Position numbers and translations under genes: made by a program. Under the pieces are notes generated by a model. It was given only the letters and a program-made list of their open reading frames with translations. It searched no databases and had not been told where the DNA came from. A DNA stretch of 64,000 bases from Maribacter vaceletii (GTDB lineage Bacteria; Bacteroidota; Bacteroidia; Flavobacteriales; Flavobacteriaceae), in the NCBI RefSeq assembly GCF_003634105.1, contig NZ_RBIQ01000008.1, positions 372,001 through 436,000 on the forward strand, read 5' to 3'. Of this stretch, positions 34,205 to 41,760 are shown one piece after another (the stretch's first letter is position 1; each line of letters opens with the position of its first letter).

Positions 34205-35479
34205 ATGAAAAATACACTACTCTTTTTACTACTCCTTTGTTGCTCTTTTGTAATTGCTCAGCAAACAATTTCTGAGTCTGAATATAGTAATATAGAAGAA
34301 AAAGTAATTTCTTGGCGAAGAGATATTCATGAAAATCCGGAACTATCCAATAGGGAATTTAAAACTGCAGAAAAAATAGCAAAACATCTAAAATCTTTAG
34401 GGATAGATGTGCAAACAAAAGTTGCACACACAGGAGTAGTTGGAATTTTAAAAGGGAAAAAAGAAGGGAAAGTTGTTGCTCTAAGAGCAGATATAGATGC
34501 GCTACCAGTTACAGAACGTAATGATTTACCTTTTAAATCTAAAGTAACTTCCACATTTCTTGGAGAAAAAGTTGGAGTTATGCATGCATGCGGCCATGAT
34601 ACACATACTGCTATATTAATGGGAGTTGCAGAGATTTTAGCAAAAAATAAAGATAAAATAAACGGAACTATAAAATTCATTTTTCAACCAGCAGAAGAAG
34701 GGCCTCCTCCTGGGGAAGAAGGTGGGGCTAAACTTATGATAAAAGAAGGTGTTTTAAAAAATCCTGATGTAGATGCTATTTTTGGGTTACATATAAATTC
34801 TGAAACTCCCGTAGGAACCATAAAATACAAATCTGGGGGTACAATGGCTGCGGTACAACGCTTTGTAATTACCGTAAAAGGGAAACAAACACATGGTTCC
34901 CAGCCATGGAAAGGAATAGACCCAATTTTAATCAGTGCCAAAATAATTGATGGCCTACAAACAATAATTAGTAGAGAAGTTAACCTTACTAATGAAGCTG
35001 CAGTAATTAGTGTAGGTAAAATTACAAGTGGTGTGCGTTTTAATATAATTCCAGAAAGTGCAGAACTTATTGGAACCATTAGAACACTAGATTATGATAT
35101 GCAGAAACAAATTACTAAAAGAATGCAAGAAATGGTGCCATCTATTGCTAAAACATATGGCGGAGAAGCCACTATTGTATTAGAAAATTTTACAGATATA
35201 ACATATAATGAACCTTCCCTTGTTACTACAATGCTACCTACATTACAAAAAGTAGCTGGCATAGATAAAGTTCTGCAACAAAAGGCAGTAACTGGCGGTG
35301 AAGACTTTTCATATTTCCAAAATGAAGTGCCTGGTTTTTATTTTTTCTTAGGAGGAATGTCTATTGGTACTACAGAATCTTTTCCACACCATACTCCAGA
35401 TTTTAAAATAGACGATAGTGGTTTGTTATTGGGTGTAAAAGCACTAACAGAAATGAGTATTGACTATCTAAATAATTAA
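34205..35479 (+). CDS. Exported M20-family amidohydrolase
   Basis: This metal-dependent hydrolase of 424 residues has an N-terminal signal peptide (about 1-18, cut after VIAQ). It belongs to the group of hippurate hydrolase and N-acyl-L-amino-acid or peptidoglycan-related amidohydrolases (M20D). The metal and catalytic residues are visible in RADIDALPV, MHACGHDTHTA (about 121-131), PAEEGPPPGEEGGA and the C-terminal GGEDFSYF and HHTPDFK. Export points to scavenging of acylated amino acids from the medium or periplasm. It is divergent from the helicase gene and is followed by an intergenic repeat. Confidence 0.92.
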   Translation: MKNTLLFLLLLCCSFVIAQQTISESEYSNIEEKVISWRRDIHENPELSNREFKTAEKIAKHLKSLGIDVQTKVAHTGVVGILKGKKEGKVVALRADIDALPVTERNDLPFKSKVTSTFLGEKVGVMHACGHDTHTAILMGVAEILAKNKDKINGTIKFIFQPAEEGPPPGEEGGAKLMIKEGVLKNPDVDAIFGLHINSETPVGTIKYKSGGTMAAVQRFVITVKGKQTHGSQPWKGIDPILISAKIIDGLQTIISREVNLTNEAAVISVGKITSGVRFNIIPESAELIGTIRTLDYDMQKQITKRMQEMVPSIAKTYGGEATIVLENFTDITYNEPSLVTTMLPTLQKVAGIDKVLQQKAVTGGEDFSYFQNEVPGFYFFLGGMSIGTTESFPHHTPDFKIDDSGLLLGVKALTEMSIDYLNN

Positions 35480-35503
35480 ATTTTCTTTACTACTTAAAAG
35501 TAA

Positions 35504-35596
35504 ACTACCTCCGGGCAAGCCCACGAGGCATTTATTAGGGAAACTAATTTTGATTTCGAGGCAAGACTCGGAGCATTTAAATCTAGATTATCGAGA
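35504..35596. repeat. Structured intergenic element, probable dispersed flavobacterial repeat
   Basis: This 93-bp non-coding stretch is richer in G+C than its surroundings. Its first half folds into a two-part stem (CCTC 35508-35511 with GAGG 35525-35528, GGGC with GCCC inside). A second hairpin has CGAG 35557-35560 with CTCG 35567-35570, and the end carries ATTTAAAT and AATCTAGATT palindromes. The wording (CGGGCAAGCCC, GAGGCAAGACTCGGAGC) resembles a short element I recall between genes in several marine Flavobacteriaceae. Only one copy is in this window, so dispersal has to be checked against the genome. Confidence 0.45.
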
Positions 35597-35617
35597 AACT
35601 TTGTTTATATTTTGTAT

Positions 35618-35625
35618 TATTTTTG
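35618..35625 (+). promoter_or_regulatory. -7 promoter element of the glutamate-synthase-like gene
   Basis: TATTTTTG matches TAnnTTTG 33 bp before the ATG at 35659. A TTG is present at 35601-35603, but the 14-bp spacer is shorter than usual. Confidence 0.4.
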
Positions 35626-35658
35626 ATGCAATTTTATAAGTAATATATAAATATATTT

Positions 35659-37215
35659 ATGGATACTATTCTTGAATTTCTTTCAAACATCTCATGGTGG
35701 ATGTGGGTTATAGTTGGACTTATATTAGTTGCAATTAGAGATATATTTATACAACGAGCACATACCATAAGTCACAATTTTCCTGTAGTTGGCCATCTTA
35801 GGTATTGGTTAGAAAGTATTGGTCCAGAAATGCGCCAGTATTTTGTAGCAAATAATAGAGAAGAATTACCTTTTAATAGAATTGAACGTGGTTGGATATA
35901 TGCTTCTGCTAAAAAAGAAAATAATTATGAAGGTTTTGGAACCGATAGAGATTTATACGCACACCAACATGTTTTTATAAAGAACCAAATGATGGCGTAT
36001 AGCCTGCCAGAAAATCATCCAAACAAGACAGATGCTTCTTTTTTACCATGCGCTAAAGTTATTGGAGAATATAATAAAAGAGAAAAACCTTTTAGACCAG
36101 CCTCTGTTATAAACGTATCTGCAATGAGTTTTGGCTCATTATCTGCAGCTGCAATAGAAGCATTAAATAAAGGAGTGCATAAAGCAGGAGCGTATCATAA
36201 CACAGGAGAAGGAGGACTTTCCCCTTACCATAAAAAAGGCGGTGATGTTGTTTTTCATTTTGGAACCGGATATTTTGGTGTTCGTAGCAAAGAAGGAAGT
36301 TTATCTATAGAAAAACTTAAAAAACTAACACAAGAAAATCCTTGTATAAAGGCTATTGAAATTAAACTCTCTCAAGGAGCCAAACCCGGAAAAGGAGGCG
36401 TTTTACCAGGAGCAAAAATAACGCCTGAAATTGCAGAAATAAGAGGTGTAGAAGTTGGTAAAGATGTACTATCTCCTGCAACTCATAAAGCTTTTAGCAA
36501 TGTAAAAGAATTAATGGTCCTTATTGAAACTATAGCAAATGAAACTGGTCTTCCAGTTGGTATAAAAGGGGCTATTGGAAAATTAAAACAGTGGGAAGAA
36601 CTTGCTGATATCATGCTTAAAACAGGTAAAGGACCAGACTTTATCACTGTAGATGGTGGTGAAGGCGGTACTGGTGCAGCACCTCCTAGTTTTGCAGACC
36701 ATGTTTCTTTACCGTGGGTTTATGGTTTTTCTAGTTTATATAGAATGTTTTCAGAAAAAGGGCTTACAGAAAGAATTGTATTTATTGGTAGTGGCAAATT
36801 AGGCTTCCCTGCTAAAGCAGCTATGGCATTTGCCATGGGAGTAGATTGTATAAATGTTGCCAGAGAAGCAATGATGAGTATTGGTTGTATTCAAGCGCAA
36901 GTATGCCACACTAATAGGTGTCCGGCAGGAATTGCAACACAAAGCAAATGGTTACAAAACGGTGTTAATGTTCCTTTAAAATCGGATAGATTAGCGCAAT
37001 ATTTTAAAACATTTAGGAAGGAATTTTCAGAAATTACTCATGCTGCTGGTTATGAGCACCCATGCCAGTTTAATATGGATGATGTTCAAGTAAACGTTGA
37101 TGACACCGATTTAAGTAGAACCCTAAGAAGTACGTATAAATATCAAAAAACAGAAGTTCCATTTAATGGTGTTCAAGAACTATATGATTGCCCTCATTTA
37201 GGCAGTATTAAATAA
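35659..37215 (+). CDS. FMN-binding glutamate synthase-family protein, single domain, membrane-anchored
   Basis: These 518 residues correspond to the central synthase (FMN, Fe-S) domain of glutamate synthase, without the glutaminase part. An N-terminal membrane helix (about 13-27) anchors it. Family blocks include VSAMSFGSLSAAAIEALNKG, GEGGLSPYHKKGGD, IEIKLSQGAKPGKGG and DGGEGGTGAAP. The Cys cluster CIQAQVCHTNRCPAG (about 405-420) can hold a 3Fe-4S centre. Such stand-alone proteins are common, but their electron donor and substrate are uncertain. Ferredoxin-dependent oxidation or transfer of an alpha-amino acid is likely. The gene has its own -7 element. Confidence 0.92.
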   Translation: MDTILEFLSNISWWMWVIVGLILVAIRDIFIQRAHTISHNFPVVGHLRYWLESIGPEMRQYFVANNREELPFNRIERGWIYASAKKENNYEGFGTDRDLYAHQHVFIKNQMMAYSLPENHPNKTDASFLPCAKVIGEYNKREKPFRPASVINVSAMSFGSLSAAAIEALNKGVHKAGAYHNTGEGGLSPYHKKGGDVVFHFGTGYFGVRSKEGSLSIEKLKKLTQENPCIKAIEIKLSQGAKPGKGGVLPGAKITPEIAEIRGVEVGKDVLSPATHKAFSNVKELMVLIETIANETGLPVGIKGAIGKLKQWEELADIMLKTGKGPDFITVDGGEGGTGAAPPSFADHVSLPWVYGFSSLYRMFSEKGLTERIVFIGSGKLGFPAKAAMAFAMGVDCINVAREAMMSIGCIQAQVCHTNRCPAGIATQSKWLQNGVNVPLKSDRLAQYFKTFRKEFSEITHAAGYEHPCQFNMDDVQVNVDDTDLSRTLRSTYKYQKTEVPFNGVQELYDCPHLGSIK

Positions 37216-37226
37216 CCTTAATGTGC

Positions 37227-37234
37227 TATTTTTG
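37227..37234 (+). promoter_or_regulatory. -7 promoter element of the OmpA-like paralogue
   Basis: TATTTTTG matches the -7 consensus 14 bp before the ATG at 37249. No TTG at proper -33 spacing is seen. Confidence 0.4.
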
Positions 37235-37248
37235 TAAAAAAAATTAAT

Positions 37249-38028
37249 ATGAATTTTAAATTATCAATTTTTACACTTTTATTCATTTCTTGTCTTTCGC
37301 TACATGCTCAAAGAAAAAGTGATTTAATAAATGAAGTAAACTTATTAAAAGCAAAATTAGACTCTACCAACATAGAGTTGGCATCCTCTAAAAAAAATGG
37401 TAGTGTAAATGCAGAAAAAGCAGCCTCTTTTGAAAAACAAGTGGTTGATTTGCAAAATGCAAATAGTACTTTATTAAAAAACTTAAATAGTTTTGCTCAA
37501 ATTTCTAGTAAAAATTCTGAAAGTGTAAATAAAGCGCTTGCAAGTTTAGAAGAAAAAGAAAAGCAATTAAGTGTTTTTACAGACGCTATTAGTAGTCATG
37601 ATTCTACTGCTGTTGTGGTTCTTACAAATGCAAAACAAACTTTAGGAGAAAATGCTAAAATTGGAGTTTCTAATGGTGTTGTAGTTATATCTAATGATTT
37701 AACATCTTTGTATGGTTCTGATATTAATACAACTATAACCGAAGAAGCAAAAGCTTGGTTGCAAAAAATTGCAACAGTTTTAAGCGCTAATCCTAAAACA
37801 ACTATCACCGTTGAAGGACTAAGTATGACAGGAGATTTAAACACTCCCACATTACAAGCAACATCTATCGCTAACTATCTAACAAAAGATATGTCTATTG
37901 CTAAAGATAGAGTTAATGTAAATGCCAAAGATGGTGGCTTTAAAGAAGGTGTTAATTTTAAAATACATCCAAATTACGAAGCTTTTTACCTAATGGCTCG
38001 GGAAGGAATTAAGAACGGAAATAAGTAA
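37249..38028 (+). CDS. Decayed OmpA-like envelope protein, paralogue of the 30.2-kb OmpA lipoprotein
   Basis: These 259 residues start with a signal peptide (about 1-20, LSLHAQ) but have no lipobox. The coiled-coil and pre-OmpA segments align with the product of 30210-31052: KALASLEEKEKQLSVF versus KSLESLQEKDLTIRKL, and SNGVVVISNDLTSLY versus EKGVVFVSISDKLLF. The C-terminal ends also agree (NYEAFYLMAREGIKNGNK versus IDQFYSMIEEGMKD). However, the peptidoglycan-binding signature (GHTDxxP, N.DLS..RA, RNRR) is gone. The protein can hardly bind peptidoglycan in the usual way and probably serves another structural or regulatory purpose. Confidence 0.85.
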   Translation: MNFKLSIFTLLFISCLSLHAQRKSDLINEVNLLKAKLDSTNIELASSKKNGSVNAEKAASFEKQVVDLQNANSTLLKNLNSFAQISSKNSESVNKALASLEEKEKQLSVFTDAISSHDSTAVVVLTNAKQTLGENAKIGVSNGVVVISNDLTSLYGSDINTTITEEAKAWLQKIATVLSANPKTTITVEGLSMTGDLNTPTLQATSIANYLTKDMSIAKDRVNVNAKDGGFKEGVNFKIHPNYEAFYLMAREGIKNGNK

Positions 38029-38031
38029 TTT

Positions 38032-38067
38032 AAAAAATCCCGTAATTAGTATTACGGGATTTTTTTC
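38032..38067. terminator. Bidirectional terminator between OmpA-like gene and agarase gene
   Basis: A 15-bp perfect stem with a 4-nt loop (core CCCGTAAT/ATTACGGG) lies between A and T runs and between two convergent genes. It ends just 2 bp before the agarase stop codon, so it serves both transcripts. Confidence 0.85.
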
Positions 38068-38068
38068 T

Positions 38069-39160
38069 CTAGTTTTCATCAACTGGTTTAAAAATTCTAA
38101 TCCAGTCTACATTTAAGGTATGGTCTTCGGGGAAATTAGCTATTTCTTCATCTGTAGGCATTCTACCTGCTTCGGCATTCCAGTTTTGAACTTCTGCATT
38201 TATTATAATATCCATTTCTTTACTTAAACCTGTTCTATCTGAAGTATTAGGAGGAGCAGAAGCGGATGTGTATCCTAATGGATCTATACCATCTTTACTC
38301 CCAACATTATCTAAATTGTCCATTACTTTTATTAACTCTCCATTTAAATAATACTCAAGATCAATAGGAGATTTCCAATAAACACCTATACGAACCCAAT
38401 CACTAGAAGTATATGGATACCCGTCAATTTTTTGCCATGTACTAGCATCTTTAGGTTGGTAATCTGTAAATGGATCTCTTATAAACACATGGTGACTTAT
38501 ATGAAACCTTTCACTAAACCATTGCTGGTCATTTCTTGGATTTTGTGCTCCGTAGGTTTCTAATATATCTATTTCTTGTGTATCATCTGGGCTTAGCATC
38601 CATATATCTGAAGCAAAAAATGCGTTTGCAACTTTTACTCTAGCCTCAACAAAAACAGGGTACACTACCCTCTTGGTTGAAGTAATACACCCTAATCTAG
38701 TAGCTTTATCTGTAAGTGTCCCATTAGACCCTCCATAAGATTTTGTTTCACCATTTACCCTTGTTGTTAACAATTTTAAATTACCATCTGAGACCGTAAC
38801 ATTTTCATGCCTCCAAATTGTTGGCCCAGGACCATTCCAGGAATTATGGTAAAAGTTTGTCCATTTTCCGCCACCAAATTCTGACAAGCTATTTTCTCCA
38901 GCAAATTCATATTCAAAATCATCCGAAATATCATCTTGAAATTCCCATTTTTTTCCATCTCCAGCATTTGCAGGTACCGGTATTGTTTTCCATGTTAAAG
39001 GTTCCGGGTCTGGGTCTGGGTCTGGATCTGGATCTTTTGGGTCTTCTTTATTTTCTTTTTCTTCTGGTTCTTCTACTACATTATCTTGCGAACAAGAATA
39101 CACACTAATCATTAAAGCGAGGAACATTGCAATTTTTTTCATAAAACCTTTTTTCATCAT
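38069..39160 (-). CDS. Family GH16 endo-beta-agarase, lipoprotein
   Basis: This enzyme of 363 residues cleaves beta-1,4 bonds of agarose. A lipoprotein signal (MISVYSC) is followed by an acidic linker with a DP repeat (about 41-54). A GH16 domain (about 58-360) comes next. The catalytic motif is QEIDILETYG, with nucleophile Glu196, Asp198 and acid/base Glu201. Agarase-specific segments surround it: VPANAGDGKKWEF at the N-terminus, FHISHHVFIRDP, DYQPKDASTW, VGVYWK-type VRIGVYWKSP, and GLSKEMDIIINAEVQNW. A related porphyran or carrageenan specificity is unlikely with this sequence. It stands alone, far from the SusC/SusD locus, and should be tethered to the outside of the cell. Confidence 0.9.
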   Translation of the reverse strand: MMKKGFMKKIAMFLALMISVYSCSQDNVVEEPEEKENKEDPKDPDPDPDPDPEPLTWKTIPVPANAGDGKKWEFQDDISDDFEYEFAGENSLSEFGGGKWTNFYHNSWNGPGPTIWRHENVTVSDGNLKLLTTRVNGETKSYGGSNGTLTDKATRLGCITSTKRVVYPVFVEARVKVANAFFASDIWMLSPDDTQEIDILETYGAQNPRNDQQWFSERFHISHHVFIRDPFTDYQPKDASTWQKIDGYPYTSSDWVRIGVYWKSPIDLEYYLNGELIKVMDNLDNVGSKDGIDPLGYTSASAPPNTSDRTGLSKEMDIIINAEVQNWNAEAGRMPTDEEIANFPEDHTLNVDWIRIFKPVDEN

Positions 39161-39444
39161 TTTTATAAAGTGATATTAATAAGCATATCTCTTTATAATA
39201 TTCATATTATTTACCTAGCTAAATTATTATATTCACATCTTTTAATAAAAAAACATGCCTTTACAAAAACTGAACAACATATTCTTATGAATACATAATG
39301 ATCTAGAATACAACACAATTAGTCTAATTAGAAAAAGAAAATAAAATAAACGAGTATTAATAAACAAAATGCATATACAATTAACTATTACATAATTTTT
39401 AGATAAATACTCCGTTCTTTAATGCAGAAACCAAAACCAAAATC

Positions 39445-39963
39445 ATGTCCGAAGAAGGAATTTTACAAATGTTTGCTTATTTACTACCAGCTGTTGTAAC
39501 TGGAGCAGTTGCTTTTTATTTTTTTAGATTACATACAAAAAATGAAGAAGGAAGAAGACGTTTTTTATTACATAAAGATAGCCAAACAAATACATTGCCT
39601 ATACGTTTACAAGCATACGAAAGAATGGCTCTTTTTTTAGAAAGAATTGCTATTCCAAGCTTAGTTGTTCGTATTGCTCCTAAAAGTTCTGATAAAAACG
39701 AGTATGAAAACTTACTTATAAAAAGTATAGAAAACGAATTTGAACATAACTTATCCCAACAAATATATATGACCGACGAATGTTGGAATATTATTAAGGC
39801 TGCAAAAAGTGCTACTATACAAATGATTCGTAAAGCTGCCTTAAGTGAAACAGATTCTGCTGATAAATTAAGAGAAGATGTTTTAACCGAAACTATGGAT
39901 AAAGCTTCTCCTTCTGGTACCGCATTAGCTTTTGTAAAAAAGGAAATTGGAGAATTGTGGTAA
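39445..39963 (+). CDS. Small membrane-anchored protein, function unknown (DUF7935-like)
   Basis: These 172 residues have one N-terminal membrane helix (about 9-27, FAYLLPAVVTGAVAFYFF). A basic patch (EEGRRRFLLHK) and then a soluble helical domain with LRLQAYERMALFLERI-type helices follow. Such proteins are conserved in Flavobacteriaceae and have no assigned role. I believe they correspond to DUF7935 but cannot confirm it. The gene converges with the patatin pair, with 4 bp between the stop codons, and has 284 bp of non-coding A+T-rich DNA upstream shared with the agarase promoter. Confidence 0.8.
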   Translation: MSEEGILQMFAYLLPAVVTGAVAFYFFRLHTKNEEGRRRFLLHKDSQTNTLPIRLQAYERMALFLERIAIPSLVVRIAPKSSDKNEYENLLIKSIENEFEHNLSQQIYMTDECWNIIKAAKSATIQMIRKAALSETDSADKLREDVLTETMDKASPSGTALAFVKKEIGELW

Positions 39964-39967
39964 TTAA

Positions 39968-40858
39968 TTATTTAAGCACATTAAATTTTGCTTCTGCATA
40001 GTTAAAACCTTGTTCCCACCACTCTGTCATTAGTTTTTTATTAAATACTAAAGAGTTTTCAGTTAATTTTGTTGGAGTATAATACAAGTTTAGCTTTACA
40101 CCTCTATGCTTTGCTGCCAAAATTCCTTCAGAAATATCATGATGTTCTATTTGGTCTAATACAAAACCATAGATACTAAGCATTAATGAAAATGGGTTTT
40201 TCCCTAGAACCTTATTATGTTCCATTTTCTCAGATTCTAAAATAATAGCATCTACTTCTGTAGCGCCCCGCCTAATAGCTTCTCGTATTGGTAAAACACA
40301 ACCTAAACCACCATCACCATACTCAAAGCCATCTTTTTTTACTAAAGACATAAAAGGTATATAATTACAAGAAATCCACATCCAATCACAAAATTCATTA
40401 TAAGTAAATTCTTTTACCGACTTATATTCTACTCTATTTTTAGATAAGTTAGATACTGTAACAACTACATCTTTATGTGTTTTTCTGATTTCATTAAATT
40501 CTTCTACTGAAAAATTTCTTCTGATTGTTTTTCGTAAAGATTTGCTTTCACCAAAAGTTCTTTTCTTTTTTATAAACTGAAGAAATGTTGTAATAAAGTT
40601 TATTGAAACAAATTCCCTATCGCCTTTTTTACGTACTATAAAGGGATTTAAACTAAATATTTTTCGTTGGTTAACATTCGTGTACAAGTCGTATAACTTT
40701 CCTACTTTATTTAAAGCTAATTGAGGGATTAACAAACTTCCTGTTGAGGTTCCAACAAGTAAATCATAATCTCTTTTTTCAATTTCCATTAAATATTGGG
40801 CAACACCGCCTGCAAAGGCTCCTTTACTACCTCCTCCACTAATTACTAAGGCTCTCAT
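39968..40858 (-). CDS. Patatin-like phospholipase, second of a tandem pair
   Basis: This serine lipid hydrolase of 296 residues has the complete patatin set. The oxyanion loop is GGGSKGAFAGG (about 8-18), the nucleophile elbow GTSTGS (about 38-43), and the catalytic Asp is in YGDGGLG (about 187). It has no signal peptide and should act in the cytosol or at the inner membrane on acyl esters. Its start codon overlaps the stop codon of the preceding patatin gene (ATGA, 40855-40858), a sign of translational coupling. It shares most of its sequence with that neighbour, including SNLSKNRVEYKSV versus SNLSHNTVEYKSV, so the pair arose by tandem duplication. Confidence 0.93.
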   Translation of the reverse strand: MRALVISGGGSKGAFAGGVAQYLMEIEKRDYDLLVGTSTGSLLIPQLALNKVGKLYDLYTNVNQRKIFSLNPFIVRKKGDREFVSINFITTFLQFIKKKRTFGESKSLRKTIRRNFSVEEFNEIRKTHKDVVVTVSNLSKNRVEYKSVKEFTYNEFCDWMWISCNYIPFMSLVKKDGFEYGDGGLGCVLPIREAIRRGATEVDAIILESEKMEHNKVLGKNPFSLMLSIYGFVLDQIEHHDISEGILAAKHRGVKLNLYYTPTKLTENSLVFNKKLMTEWWEQGFNYAEAKFNVLK

Positions 40859-41760
40859 TCAATTTTAATCTGACTTGTTTCTATATTTTTAAATTTGGCA
40901 AAATTATAACCACTCTCCCACCATGCACTCATTTTTTCTTCATTAAAAATTAAAGAGTTCGTTGTTAGTACTGTTGGTGTATAATAAAAATTAATAATTG
41001 TATTATTATGGTTGGCTACATATTTGCCAATACGTATATTTTGATGTTCAATACGGTCGAGCATAAACTCGAACATATTAGTTAGCAAAGAAAAACTATT
41101 TTTTGATGGCATTCTATTTAAATGACTTACTTCTGTTTGTAAAACAATTACATCTATTTCAGTTGCACCTCTTTTTATAGCTTCTTCGATAGGTACCATA
41201 TTTGCTAAACCTCCATCTGCATACTCGCAACCATTTTTACGAGCTAAACTCATAAAAGGAGTATAATTACAAGATATCCAAACCCATTCGCAAAAATCAT
41301 CATAACTATAATCGTTTACACTTTTGTACTCTACAGTATTATGGGATAAGTTAGAAACAGTAACAACAACCTCTTTTGGGCCACTTTTTAGTTCCTCAAA
41401 TTCTTCTTTTGTAATCGTTTTTTTTATAAGCTTTAATAAATTATGACTCTCGCCAAAAGTTTTACTACCTCTATAAAAATTTTTAAAAACATTCCAATGG
41501 TTAATACCAATAGTATTTACTCCATATTTATTTTGAATTACAAAGGGACAATTACTAAAAATATCATCTTGACTTACGGAAGTGTATACGTTTTTTATCT
41601 TATCAATTTCCCCTAATGCTAAATGAGATATTAATAAACTACCAGTTGAGGTGCCTAAAAAAAGTTCATAATTATAGTGGAGTTTTTGCATTAAATATTG
41701 GGATACCCCACCTGCAAAAGCACCTTTACTACCTCCACCTGAAATTACTAAAGCTCTCAT
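40855..41760 (-). CDS. Patatin-like phospholipase, first of a tandem pair
   Basis: This 301-residue paralogue of the following gene has the same active-site set: GGGSKGAFAGG, GTSTGS and YADGGLAN. Its start overlaps the M1 aminopeptidase stop codon by one base (TAATG at 41758-41762 on the minus strand), so peptidase and both patatins are one transcript. The variable regions between the paralogues lie at residues about 48-100 and at the C-terminal quarter, which suggests different lipid substrates or partners. A link between membrane-lipid turnover and extracellular peptide use is implied only by the operon. Confidence 0.93.
   Translation of the reverse strand: MRALVISGGGSKGAFAGGVSQYLMQKLHYNYELFLGTSTGSLLISHLALGEIDKIKNVYTSVSQDDIFSNCPFVIQNKYGVNTIGINHWNVFKNFYRGSKTFGESHNLLKLIKKTITKEEFEELKSGPKEVVVTVSNLSHNTVEYKSVNDYSYDDFCEWVWISCNYTPFMSLARKNGCEYADGGLANMVPIEEAIKRGATEIDVIVLQTEVSHLNRMPSKNSFSLLTNMFEFMLDRIEHQNIRIGKYVANHNNTIINFYYTPTVLTTNSLIFNEEKMSAWWESGYNFAKFKNIETSQIKIE

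Noticed and set aside
39001-39042. Short tandem GGGTCT/GGATCT-type repeats resembling a microsatellite
   Set aside because: They encode the Asp-Pro linker of the agarase in frame and need no separate explanation, although length changes by slippage are possible.
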